Program-made: the position numbers and the translations under genes | Notes under the pieces: model-generated | Databases searched by the model: none | The model's input: only the letters and a program-made list of their open reading frames with translations | Told to the model about the DNA's origin: nothing | Source: Proales similis | Taxonomy: Eukaryota > Rotifera > Eurotatoria > Ploima > Proalidae | Length of the DNA: 64,000 nucleotides | Direction: 5' to 3' | Assembly (NCBI GenBank): GCA_019059635.1 | Contig: JAGVRJ010000014.1 | Span: forward strand, 868,001 to 932,000 | Part shown: positions 9,648 through 21,000 of the stretch, piece after piece | Layout: every line of letters starts with the position of its first letter | How positions within the stretch are numbered: position 1 is the first letter of the stretch

Positions 9648-12600
9648 ATGCGCCTCTATTCGATCCCTTTCCTTTTGATATTGGCTGTGTTGGGCGTCAC
9701 CCAAGGTACTTTAGCAAGAACCACTCGATTTGGCACTCAAGTCAAATTGATCGCTTAAAAGGGAACGTGTGCCGATCCAAGGTCGCTTGCGACCAATGCA
9801 TTCAGACGGATCCAAACTGCGCCTGGTGCTCGCAGAACGTAAGCTTTTCTCAGTGAGCGTCTGATGGCCGTCTAATCCAGGAACGGCTCTCAAGTTTAAT
9901 CGGAGCGAAACAAGCCGCTCAGAGAGCAGATGTGACTCGAGAGACAATTTGATCAAGTTTTGTGACCCGGACTATATCGTTGAGCCAAGCAATCGGATCA
10001 CAATCAAACGAGTAGTTTGCCATTTTTTAAAATTATTTTTGGCACCGCCTCATTTACTGGAATTGGGTCCAAGGACGATTCATTCAAGCCCCTGGACGCG
10101 GACGGCTCGGCTGTTCAGATCAAGCCGCAGCGGGTGCATCTTAAACTTCGACCAAGTAAAAGAAGGCCGAAATCGGTGTGGCGTGCTCATTTGAAATCTA
10201 AATTCGCCTAGACTCGCCGGTCAGGTTCAATGTGTCGTATCAGCTGGCCGAAGACTATCCGGTCGATCTCTACTTTCTGATGGACCTGTCCAACTCGATG
10301 GACGTTCACAAGAACAAGCTGAGCAAGCTGGCGCAGCTCTTGGCCACGAGCATGCGCAAAATAACCAAAAACTTTCGACTCGGCTTCGGCTCGTTTGTGG
10401 AGAAGGAGACGCTGCCGTTCGTCAACACGGCGCCTCGTTCGCTGCAGAACCCGTGCACGATGATGGACAAGAACGGCGTGAGCCAGTGCGTGCCACCCTA
10501 CAGCTTCATCCATCACATGACACTGTCGGACAATTCGACCCAGTTCGAGCAAGAGGTCACTGCCGCCAAGGTGAGCGGAAACCTCGACTCGCCAGAAGGA
10601 GGCCTGGACGCTCTCATGCAAGTGATCGTCTGCGAGGTAATTTGATGGCGAATTGCGATCGCGTCGACCTTTTTGAGCCCAGGCGTATCTGCTGTTGTAG
10701 AAAGAGATCGGCTGGAGACCAGCGTCGCGCAAACTGATCGTCTACTCGAGTGACGCTGGCTTTCACATTGCGGGCGACGGCAAAATGGCCGGCATTGTTG
10801 AGCCCAACGACGGCCTGTGTCATTTGGACTCGAACGGCCGATACACTCACAGTCTGCTTCAAGACTATCCGTCGATCGGACACATCAACCACAAGATCAC
10901 GCAGAACAGCGTCAACCTCATATTCGCCGTCGTCAACGAGCAGGTCAGACTTTACAAGAGCCTGAGCGAAGTTATCGACGGCTCGTTCGTGGGCGAGCTG
11001 GACGAAGACTCGTCCAACATTGTCCAGCTCGTGGTAGACATTTACAAGACAATCGCCAAGAAGATCATTTTCTCTACCGAGTCGCTGCCCGAAGAGCTCA
11101 GCGTCAAGTTCTTCTCAAAGTGCTTGGGGTAAGTGCAGTCACTCGGCTCTCGACAATCGCTCTAATCACCGACTGCGATCAAAAAGAGACAAACTCGAGC
11201 AGACGAGCAGCTGCGACGGCCTCAAAATTCAGGAAAAAGTCCAGTTCGAGGTGGAGGTCACTCTCAACGAGTGTGCAAGCAGCCAGCAGTCACTTCAGTT
11301 CAATGTGAGCGCGCAGGGCTTGGTTGAGCGAGTTCTTGTCGAGATCGAGCCCATCTGTGATTGCGACTGTGCCAAGAGCGACCAGGAAAAGGTTCGAATT
11401 GTGTGCCCGCTATTGCGCTCTTGTGCTCTCTTCATCTTTTTTTCTGTTTTGCAATCAGCATTTGTCTGCGTCGATCTGCAACGGACACGGAACACTTGTG
11501 TGCGGAATGTGCCACTGCGACACCAACCATTACGGAGGCAACTGCGAGTGCAGCCGTCTGGAGACTGAAGGCGGCTCTGTTGAAGGCGGAGCGGAGAACA
11601 TCAGCTCCTGTGTAGAGTAAGCTGTTCCTTCTCATCATTTCGTTGGTTTTGTCCTGCTCACTGCCACTCTTGTGTGCCAAACAGCCCCAACGAGAGCTTC
11701 TTCGACGCGCCGCAAATTGTGTGCAACAACCGAGGCCGATGCAGCTGCGGCCAATGCATTTGCGTAAGTGGTGGACAAGGCCGCTGGATTCATGAATTCA
11801 TAAAACTTGCTTCGAATCAGAACAACCCGTCGCGGATTTCGGGAAAGTACTGCGAGTGCGACAACGAGTCGTGCGATCGCCATCTGGGTCTTGTGTGCGG
11901 AGGCAACGGAGTCTGTGAGTGCGGCATCTGCAAATGCTTCGACGGCTGGACTCGATCGGACTGCTCGTGCAGCTCTGACAACAGCTCCTGTATCGCAGCC
12001 AACGGAGTAGGCACTCGACGTCTTCTCGCTCGATGTCTTTCTAACTTCTTTCGCAAACGCAGGAGGTCTGCAACGGAAAGGGAAGGTGCGTCTGCGGTCG
12101 ATGCGAATGTGATCAGCATCTTGGCTACTTTGGCCGAACGTGCGAAGATTGTCCAGTAAGTGCGCCCTCCCCATGAACGCGTGAGCACTCGAGTCGAAGA
12201 TCCAATTCACAGACATGTCCACTGCCGTGCGAGAACAATCGCGCCTGCGTGCAATGCAAAGCGTTCGGAACGAGCGAAGAAGGCGTCGACTGCTCAAGCT
12301 GTGATGTGCAGCTCGAGGGCGTCGACTCGGTAAACTCGGACGCCGACTACAAGGTCTGCCAGTTTACGGACAGCACTGACAACTGCACGTTCGTGTTCGC
12401 CTACGACATAAACAACAACAGACGAATCAAGTACGAACGGGCCAAGGACTGTCCAAGTCGACTGCCGGTCTGGGCGATCATTTCCATAATCGTGTCCAGT
12501 GTCCTTCTGATCGGCTTCAGCGTGTTGGCCATCTGGAAGGTGTTTGACATGATGCAGCAGAAACGCGAGTGCGCCCGTTTCAATGAAGAGAAACGCAAGG

Positions 12601-12750
12601 CCGCCTGGGAGACGGTAAGTCTAACTCCATCTACTGTTTACTCGTTCGTCTCCGTTGCAATCTTTCCTCCTCAAGAGCGAGAATCCATTGTACCGCTCGG
12701 CGACCAGCCGCTTCATAAACCCATCGTACAAGAGCACCAAACTCAATTAG
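9648..12750 (+). CDS. Integrin beta subunit
   Basis: Single-pass adhesion receptor subunit that pairs with an integrin alpha and links matrix to actin. Thirteen exons: 9648-9705, 9762-9838, 9895-10011, 10074-10155, 10212-10636, 10701-11128, 11187-11391, 11459-11616, 11685-11763, 11821-12006, 12063-12155, 12213-12614 and 12676-12750, giving 794 aa (normal length). It starts with a signal peptide (MRLYSIPFLLILAVLGVTQG), then a PSI domain (TDPNCAWC). The beta-I domain has a MIDAS DLSNS (about 10280). Four Cys-rich I-EGF modules follow, then a TM helix (WAIISIIVSSVLLIGF) and a short tail with two NPxY motifs (ENPLY, INPSY) in the last exon. The exon 2/3 junction is the least certain, because several acceptors exist there. 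One donor, at 11392, is the unusual gttcga. Confidence 0.93.
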
Positions 12751-12760
12751 AAAAGTGGAC

Positions 12761-12873
12761 TCGTCTATTTGTAGATTGAATTTAATTTTCGTTTGCGCCA
12801 CTCGTTTGACAGAATAAAGCGTTCTCCCTCTGCCTCTCTCTGTCTCTCTGTCTCTCTCTCTCGCTCTATGTCT
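12761..12873 (+). repeat. Direct repeat, copy 1 (integrin 3' UTR)
   Basis: Begins 10 nt after the integrin stop. The first 80 nt or so are identical to 14879 onward, including an AATAAA signal (12814-12819). A (TC)n tract of variable length follows, then a shared tcgctctatgtct end. Confidence 0.9.
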
Positions 12874-13136
12874 CCGCCTCTTCATCCCTCTTTCTTTGTT
12901 TGCTGTTCTTTCAAACTGGCTCAGACAACATGATTTGTTGTGCAAGCACCCACCTATAAGCTGGCGCCTGTGTTTAATGCCAATTCAAAACATTAAACAC
13001 GATTAAGCCAATAGTTATAGAGAACTGGATCGAGCCACCTCCTCTGTTTGAAGGCCGGTGTCTGGCTCTGGCGACAGCCCAATTGCTTGGCCTATTTAAA
13101 AAGAGAGCAGCTAGACGAAGCATAAATCAAGAAAGA

Positions 13137-14873
13137 ATGATTGCGACTGGCATATTGATGCTATGTGCATTAGTAAGCCCTTTGGCCGGTCTTGTGTGGA
13201 GAACGGAGCGAGTCACGCTGCGCGATGGTGTTCGCCTAGCGGTTGACATTTATCTTAGATCAGAAAGCGCAAAGTATCCGGCCGTTCTGATCCTTACACC
13301 GTATGGACGAGGGCCAGACTCGAATGCTCTGCTTGACAAGGAGTTCTGGACCGGTAGCGACTACGCCATGGTGGTGGGCGATGTGCGCGGAACGGGCGAG
13401 TCCGAAGGAGAGATGCGATTTTTTGAGGCCGAGGGCAGAGATGGCTACGATGTGGTCGAGTGGATTGCCAAGCAGACTTGGTGCAATGGAAAAGTGGCCA
13501 TGTTTGGCTCTTCGTACAGCGGCGAGAACCAGTGGATGGTTGCTCGAGAGCAGCCGCCACATTTGGCTTGCATCAGCCCGACGGCGACCGTCAGCGTGCC
13601 TCCTGGTAACCCGCCGTACATCGGAGGGGCATTTGCCGAAGAGTGGGCGATGATTTGGACCGGCTACGACCTGAATGCCTACAACAACCGAAACTCGTCG
13701 GCGTATGAGCTTGATCCCGATAGATGGCTTCGTCATCGGCCTCTACTCACACTTGATGAGTTCATATTTAGGCGGCAGCTTCCGATCTACAAGCAGATAT
13801 TGAACCATACCACACTCGACTCTTATTGGGCACCACTGGTCTTCACCGAAGCGGACATGAGAAAAATCAACATTCCAGTGCTCTCGTTCACCGGCTGGTT
13901 TGACAGCTGCATGTACGGAACGCTAGATCGGCACAAAAAGGCCCAAAAATATAATCCAGGCCATTCGGACCGCTATTTGATTGTCGGTCCTTATATGCAC
14001 AGCAATGCGGCCGAAGGTGGTTACCACCATATTGGACAACAGCCGACAACCAAAATCGGCGACTTTGATGTTCCCCAGTCAGGTCTGGTCGCCGGACGCA
14101 ACATGACTCGCCATTTCTTCGACTGGTGTCTCAAGGGCAAAACCAAGCCGGACTGGCCGTCTACAAGGCTCTTTATCACCGGCTCCAACCAGTGGATCAC
14201 GCCTAAGACGTTTCCTCTGCGGCCGCAAGGCCAGAGCAGATCGCTCTATTTGAACAGCGACGGCAAGGCCAACACTAGAAATGGCAATGGCCGCCTCGAA
14301 TGGACTCGACCTTCAAAGCAAGGATGGGACTCGTATGTCTACGATCCAAAGGACCCGGTGAGAAGTCGAAGCGTTCCGTCTATAGGCTTACCAGCCGACA
14401 TGAGCCCAATTCTGGACCGCGACGACGTGCTGGTTTACACCTCTGCGCCGCTAGACGAGCCTGTCACCATGCTCGGCCATGTTTCGCTTGAGCTACTGTT
14501 TTCTAGCTCAGCCAAAGATACCGACCTTGTGGTCACTCTGATGGACGTCTATCCTGACGGCAGATCCATAAAGATGCAGTCGTCTTCGTCGGCCGTTCTC
14601 CGACTTCGCTACCGATACGGCCTTCAATACGAGCATCTATTGCAGCCCGGCAAAAAGTATCGAGTCAAAGTGAACCTTTACGAGGTGGGCCACACATTTC
14701 TTCCCGGTCATCGGATTAGAGTGTCCGTCACGAGCAGTCTCTATCCCTACATTTCGGCCAACCCGAACACTGGCAATGCAATTCCGACTGACACTGCTGA
14801 ACCTGTGGTGGCCAAGCAAACAGTCTTCTATCAGCAAGTCGGCCCTTCTCGTCTAATCTTTAACCAGCTCTGA
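13137..14873 (+). CDS. CocE/NonD-family (X-Pro dipeptidyl-peptidase S15 type) hydrolase, intronless
   Basis: Serine alpha/beta hydrolase of about 578 aa; acyl esterase or aminopeptidase-like. From ATG 13137 there is a likely signal peptide (MIATGILMLCALVSPLAGL). The catalytic domain shows LRDGVRLAVDIY, GDVRGTGESEG, the nucleophile FGSSYSG (Ser), SFTGWFDSC (acid region) and GPYMHSN (His region). A C-terminal jelly-roll (PepX_C-like) follows, with DTDLVVTLMDVYPDG and the GHRIRVSVTSS-like end. The family is mainly bacterial, and the gene has no introns between heavily spliced neighbours, so horizontal acquisition is likely but unproven. The substrate cannot be told. TATTTAAA at about 13093 may be its TATA box. 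Its 3' UTR is a copy of the integrin one. Confidence 0.9.
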   Translation: MIATGILMLCALVSPLAGLVWRTERVTLRDGVRLAVDIYLRSESAKYPAVLILTPYGRGPDSNALLDKEFWTGSDYAMVVGDVRGTGESEGEMRFFEAEGRDGYDVVEWIAKQTWCNGKVAMFGSSYSGENQWMVAREQPPHLACISPTATVSVPPGNPPYIGGAFAEEWAMIWTGYDLNAYNNRNSSAYELDPDRWLRHRPLLTLDEFIFRRQLPIYKQILNHTTLDSYWAPLVFTEADMRKINIPVLSFTGWFDSCMYGTLDRHKKAQKYNPGHSDRYLIVGPYMHSNAAEGGYHHIGQQPTTKIGDFDVPQSGLVAGRNMTRHFFDWCLKGKTKPDWPSTRLFITGSNQWITPKTFPLRPQGQSRSLYLNSDGKANTRNGNGRLEWTRPSKQGWDSYVYDPKDPVRSRSVPSIGLPADMSPILDRDDVLVYTSAPLDEPVTMLGHVSLELLFSSSAKDTDLVVTLMDVYPDGRSIKMQSSSSAVLRLRYRYGLQYEHLLQPGKKYRVKVNLYEVGHTFLPGHRIRVSVTSSLYPYISANPNTGNAIPTDTAEPVVAKQTVFYQQVGPSRLIFNQL

Positions 14874-14878
14874 ATGCA

Positions 14879-15005
14879 TCGTCTATTTGTAGATTGAATT
14901 TAATTTTCGTTTGCGCCACTCGTTTGACAGAATAAAGCGTTCTCCCTCTGCCTCTCTGTCTCTGTCTCTCTCTCTTTCTCTGTATCTCTCTCTCGCTCTA
15001 TGTCT
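14879..15005 (+). repeat. Direct repeat, copy 2 (hydrolase 3' UTR)
   Basis: Starts 5 nt after the hydrolase stop and matches the integrin 3' UTR from 12761 for about 80 nt without a difference, including the AATAAA signal (about 14932). It then diverges only in the (TC)n tract before the same closing word. With copy 1 it brackets the hydrolase gene. Confidence 0.9.
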
Positions 15006-18000
15006 TGGCCTCTGTCTCTGTGGCTTTCTTTTGAATGCTTTTGACGATCGAAAGATTATAGACCAAAGTGGCCCAAATATTCGTTTTGTTCTGATCGTTG
15101 TTTGGCGTTGCTCAAGAATTAAAACTTGATCGTTCAAGCAGAGGCTAATATTATCCGATTTGCAGCTCAATACCGACGCTGACGAGCACAAACGGATTAT
15201 TTAGCGCTTTTGAGTAAAAAAAAAAAGAGGCGGCTCTGGATGAGGTTTGCCTCTCGCCTCAGCGAGCAGACACACCTACTTGAGCGCCCGGAGCGAGTTA
15301 GCTTTATGCGTCATTTGACTCGGCTCTATGACGTTGCGTAGAATAGAATAAAGGCTTCAATTAGCGGCACTGCCGTTTTCCGGCCTTTACCAGCCAACCA
15401 AGCGAGCGAGCGAGCGTTTGACGTTTGATGTGCGGATCCGATTGCATTGAATTGGCGTTGGCTTTCTTCCTGTTTTTGTTTCAGATTTTTGTTTGGCATT
15501 TGCCACTTGAAATTGGCACTGTGGATCGAATGATTTGCGTAATCGCTGCTTTGTTTCTGATCGCTGCCAGGTAAGGGCATCAGATCAGGAGCGTCGATGG
15601 CTTATGTAAATAAAGCGCAAGCTGTGCAGGCTCCTGGTTAAATACAAACGCGGCCAAATGCGAACGAGCAAGAAAGGCAGTGACGTTCTCGCCTTCGTTT
15701 CTGTCGAGTCAATTGTTCAATCTTAATAGGACAACAATGCGGCCAAGCTTAGTGTAAATCAAGTTTTCCTGTTTGGGTCAATATTGGCGCTCGTTGAATG
15801 GCTGCTCGCGCCCGAGCAGTTGCGAATCGAACACACACACACACGGCCGACTGGGACTTGGTGGTCCAACTCCGCTCGTTTCGAGCTCATTTTCATTTGC
15901 TGCTTGACTGCCGCTCGTTCATTAAGACGCACACGCACATGCGCGCCCGATCATTGACTTTTGAGACTTGCAGTCTTAAGCGATTATTATTTGCTCGACT
16001 TGGTGAGCGGGGGCGGGCGCTCGGCCCATTGCATCTCGCCGGCCCCCAAAAAAATTTAATTTCTGACCGAGTGACCACCACCACCACAGTGGGCAGATTT
16101 GGAGTCGCTTTATTTCTAGCCGCAGTTATTTTACAATTAGTTTTGTTCAAGACGGCCACGAGCGCCAGCAGTCGCTCGCTTGGCCGGGTTTGTTTATTCT
16201 TCGCTCATTCGCGTACCAGGTAGAGCCATGTTAGGCCGTCATGTGTGAATTGACGACGACGAAAACAAAAAAATTAGCGAGTCGACGAAAAAGGCAAGTG
16301 ATAGGGGTTTCAGTGTGAGCCGATTCGAGTGCAGCCAGCCGTGTGAGAGTTAAAAGAGAGCAAAAACGAGGCCGATTACGCCCCCACTGACTACGTGGCC
16401 GTGTGCTCGTCATTTCACTCAACACACTCGACTCTAAAACACAGGCGCCCGTGATCTAACGATGCGTCCTATTCACTTTGCGTCTGTTTCGCGTCTAAAT
16501 GAATAGTCACGCGGCTGTCTAGTGAGTCTTTACAGTGGCCAGAGGTAGCGTAACCAGATGAAAGCGAGAAGCCACAAACACACACACACAAACGTTCGAA
16601 GAGACCAAGAGGGGCAGGAGAAGCCATTCTACTTTGCGCTCCTGCCACCACCACCACCATCACTGAGGCCGCCGCTGCTTTGTATTTGTGATTAGCGCGT
16701 CGTTGTTGATAAGCTCATCTTTCACCTATTCACGCCAGCCAGCAAGACGTGTAACTGAGCGCATGAGCTACACAGAGCTGCCCTCTCATTCATTGAGCGT
16801 TTAGCGTTACTTCTCGCGCAGAGTGCAGCTCAAACGAGCAGACAAGAGCCCAAGTGGACTGGCCGGAGAGGTGTGAAGAGGCCGGCGCCTGGTCAATTTG
16901 CGTTTTTCTTTACTACGTTCATGTTTGGTTGCAGTGAACCGACTTTGAAGCAAACATTCAATATATTCAAAACAGAGCTAAACTCAGTTCCACAGACGGG
17001 CGGAGAGACAGACAGAGAGAGAGAGAGAGAGGGGGCAGCGGGGATGGCCTATGATCGGGCGCTAAAGTGTGACCGCCGCCCAAGTCGACAGACGCTCGGC
17101 CCAGGGCATAGCCAAGTTCCTCTTGGAGCACTTTGCCTTTGATTGATTTCAGTGCTTTGTTTTTGTTGCTTGTGGCTCTTCGGACCATGTTATTCTAAAT
17201 CGCCCTGCTAGGCTCACAAAGTCTCTGCCCTGCCCTCTTGTGGACTCGCCTCTCTACTCATCTGCGAGTTAGTTCTTGTGGCAGTGATGGCGCTCGTCTC
17301 GTTTGTACATATGCCTGCCTGCCTGCCTACCTGCTCGTTTCAAGCGAGCCTATTCATCATTGGCGCTCGTCGCTTAGCTTATTCAATCATTCGTAGATTG
17401 ATTGATAACCAAAATAACAAAATAAAGATAAAGCGAATTAATTAGTATTCAGATCGAAAAAATAAACAAAAGCACAAGTGAAAGGTTTCGATATCTTATC
17501 GATCCGGAGGGCACCTCTATCGAGCCGCCCTTCTCTGGTTCTCGCGTTCACGGACCTGCCGCCTTCTTCATCTGGACTCTTTCCGGCCTGCTCGCTTGTG
17601 CTGGCTCATGCGTTCTTTTGAACTTTCAACTGACTCAGCGCAACTCAGATACTTCTTATCGGGCCCCATGTTCACCTTGGCCACACGTTCTATTTAAAGC
17701 TTATTCGGCTCGGCTCAGTTTGAATCCGAGCGAGTCGAAAGTATGACGGGGCCAAGGTGAGGCCTAGTTGCGGGACGGGCATGATCGATGCGCCCTTCTC
17801 TTATCTCCGTATCGAATCGTCGGAGCAGGCAAAAATTAATCAAGGCGTCCGGACGCAGTGCTGAGTGCCTAGAGAAGCGCGCCCAGTAATGAGCACCGCC
17901 ATCCATCACTTGGCTTCTGGTCTAGAGAGTTGAACGCCATGTTCATTATCTGCACTAACGGCCCGAGCAGGCCGCTAGCAAACAGTCGATAAGAGCAAAT

Positions 18001-21000
18001 ATTTGCTTCCTGTTCTTCATCGCCTTTTATTAATTAATGTCATGGACAGCTCGATAGCGTACACGATAAACTCGCATGATGACAGCGCCATGCTCTGTAT
18101 CATCTTAGACACACAGCATAAATCGAATCGTCTCGGCCAAGAATCCGACTCTCCAGTCGCCCTCTTCTATTCCGGCCGCCAGAGTCTCTCTCTCTCTGTT
18201 TGTGTGTCCGTGTGTGTGTATGTTGGAGGGGCGGGCGGGGTCAAAGAATTTTTTTTTATTTATTCTCAAATCTCGATTTTCATTTTCAACCAGTTCGGCT
18301 AATCGGCGGTGGTGGTGATTGTGGCGGGCGGACACTGATGCGCGCGTTAGGCAACAAGCATGGCGAGTGAGGCTTCTTGTCGAGCGGTGTCGACTTGGCG
18401 TCTTTAACTTGTTCTCGCCACAATAGCCGCCACAGTGCGAGGCGTGGTGCTGCCTCTCGGCCATTTCTAAGACTTCCACCGCCTATTATTCTTGTCGAGC
18501 ATTGATTGTGTTGGCGGCGGCGGCGGCAGCTATGGCGGTGATGGTGCGGTTGTGTCGGTCGAATCTGATTCTCTTTTACTAATCAAATTATTAACCGCGA
18601 TTTGTTGCGCGGCCGGGAGCAAATTGCGCCAGCAGTGGCCCAAGCATTACTCAATTCAGCCGCGTAGAAGCAAGAGATTGAGAAGCGGCCAGTTGTTGCA
18701 GAGGCCAGATGTGCCCTGGCGAATTAACGTGTTCTTAAATGGCAATCGGGCTGCTCGTTGTTCTTCCAGGCGGCTTGCTGCGCACGGCCGCTTGCGTGCT
18801 GCCACTTTACTTTTTAATCGAAGCCCGTTTTAGAGTGTCTAAGACCGAATTAATTGATTCAGATCGTCAGAGAACTCTTCTATGCCGCAATTTAGATTAA
18901 TCGTCGTTAATTGTGAGCTCAGCGATGACGAAATGTGCCCAGCCAACTGGCCTCACTCTCCTCCAGCCACCAGCTCACTCTCTCTCTCTTGCTCACTCGT
19001 TGACTCGCTCGTTCATTCACTTGCTCGCTAGAAAATCCTAAGTGGTCGTACTGAGACACGGGCCGCCCGGCCATCTATACTCCACTTAATTAGCCCTTGT
19101 TTGCTCAATCAATTTGCATTCTAAACCGCTTTAAAGTCGTCGCGCATATGACATTTGCTCCAATTGGCCGGAAGTGCTCTCCTCACTTCTATGTATCATA
19201 GTCAGAAGGGAGGAGCCATCGCCCAAAGATGCACGCGGTCGGTAAACATCTCTGCGCTGGTGATACAGTATCACTCTTCGCTCCTCTTCCTTCCTCTATT
19301 ACGCCAACGAGAGAGAGAGCGAGAGAGAGAGAGAAGCCGATCGGAAGAAAAGACAGATTGATCAACAAGAGATTCGCTTCAAGCCGATTACTCGATTCAA
19401 CTCGCCTGCTGTGTCTGCTCGCGTGTGTGTGTGTAGTAAGTGGATGCGTGCGGCATCGGGTCTGTGCCGCCTAAGTGCTGAGATGACCGCCAGTTATCAA
19501 TCAAGGAATTGAACAGGACCGGACACGGAAGCCAGGTAGCGAGAAATAATGGACCTGGGGCGCAACGCATCTCAAAACGAGACGATAAACAACGCTGATG
19601 ATGCAAAACGGCTTAATCAGCAAAGAGCGAGCGCGCTGACCACTCGGTTTGTTTTAGGCCAGATTAGGGGTTGGTGTGTGGATGCGCGCATTGGAGGAAG
19701 GCTCAAGTGATTGAGCGAGCCGCCAAAAGGAGAGAGAGAGAGAACAAGAGAATCGGGCCAGAGAGAGAGCGCTAGAGAGAGAGACAGAGGGCGAACAACA
19801 AACGAGGCAAAGAGTGATGCGAGTTATTTATTCGGAATGGATGAGCCAGCGACACTTGAAATGATCACGTTTTACAAATGCCTCCTATTTAAACTCGTCA
19901 ATCATTTCGTATTAGCCGCCCGATCAATTTGTGTGAGCGGCTCGTGTGTGTGTGTTTCTGGCCAGCGAGCGTTGGGGGACAAGAGAGCGATGACATTTTT
20001 ACGCCAGTCTCGAATTCAATTTGCCCTGATTTGAATAATAATAATAATCATGTTGCAGTGAAGAGACGGAAGAGCATTTCGATGTACTGCGCTCTCGTCT
20101 CTTTCGGTTCGCCAGCAAATATCAGGAGATATTAGTGCGGCCGAGACTAGATGCAGCCAGCCAGCTAGTCGTCAGTCAGTCGACCGGCCTGCAGACCGCC
20201 CTACTGGTGCGTCTCGCTTCTAATTGAATTCCAGTCACATGCAAGCTAGTGTTAAAATGCTCCACTGTCCACCGCCAGTCAAACGAACTAAATCCCGTCT
20301 GCCAGGCGATTCTACTCTGAGCGCGCGCACACAATTTTAGCCGCACTTTTCGCTGCGCTCATCTTTGTTCGCCGAAATTTCATTCTTCTCTCTTCTCTTG
20401 CAGTGGCTGCGTTTATTTCTCGCGCCTTTGCCAAAATGCTCGGCCGTCCGACAAGCTTTCAAGTCGGATCTGTGCCCACTGGCCCGTTGCCCTTCATTGT
20501 CTTGTTCTTCTTTCTTCTTGCCCTCTCTCTCTCTCTCTCTCTCCTATGCTGCTGCTGCTGCTGCACTTACTTTCGCCTTTCTGCTTGGTTTATTTATTCA
20601 AAAAAAAAAAAGAATCGCTAATTGCGTTTAAGCTCATCGCTCAAAGAACAAGCTCATACCACAGGCGAGTGGTGGTCAGCCAAACTCGATAGACTCGGCG
20701 CATTTTTAGTAGCTGCTGCTGTTGTTGTTGTTGGTGGAGCAGCGTTGGCGGCGCCAGTAGAGGCAATTCACAGCAGCGCAACAGAAAGGAATGAGAGCAT
20801 TTAAGGCGCGTGTTCGCCTCTTAAATGCGGCTGCTGCGGTTGTATTGGCCATGCGGCTACATAGCATCCATTAAAGCAGGCAAAAGTGGATTAAGATTGA
20901 AAGACAGGCAACGAAACAAAAGCGAATCGACCGAGAACGCCATTCATTCGTTGGCGGCCTCCAAGTCCCGCTTCTGTTTGCTTTTTGTCAGTTAATATGC

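Noticed and set aside
9949-10211. Short ORFs between integrin exons
   Set aside because: They are read-throughs of integrin exons 3 and 4 into introns.
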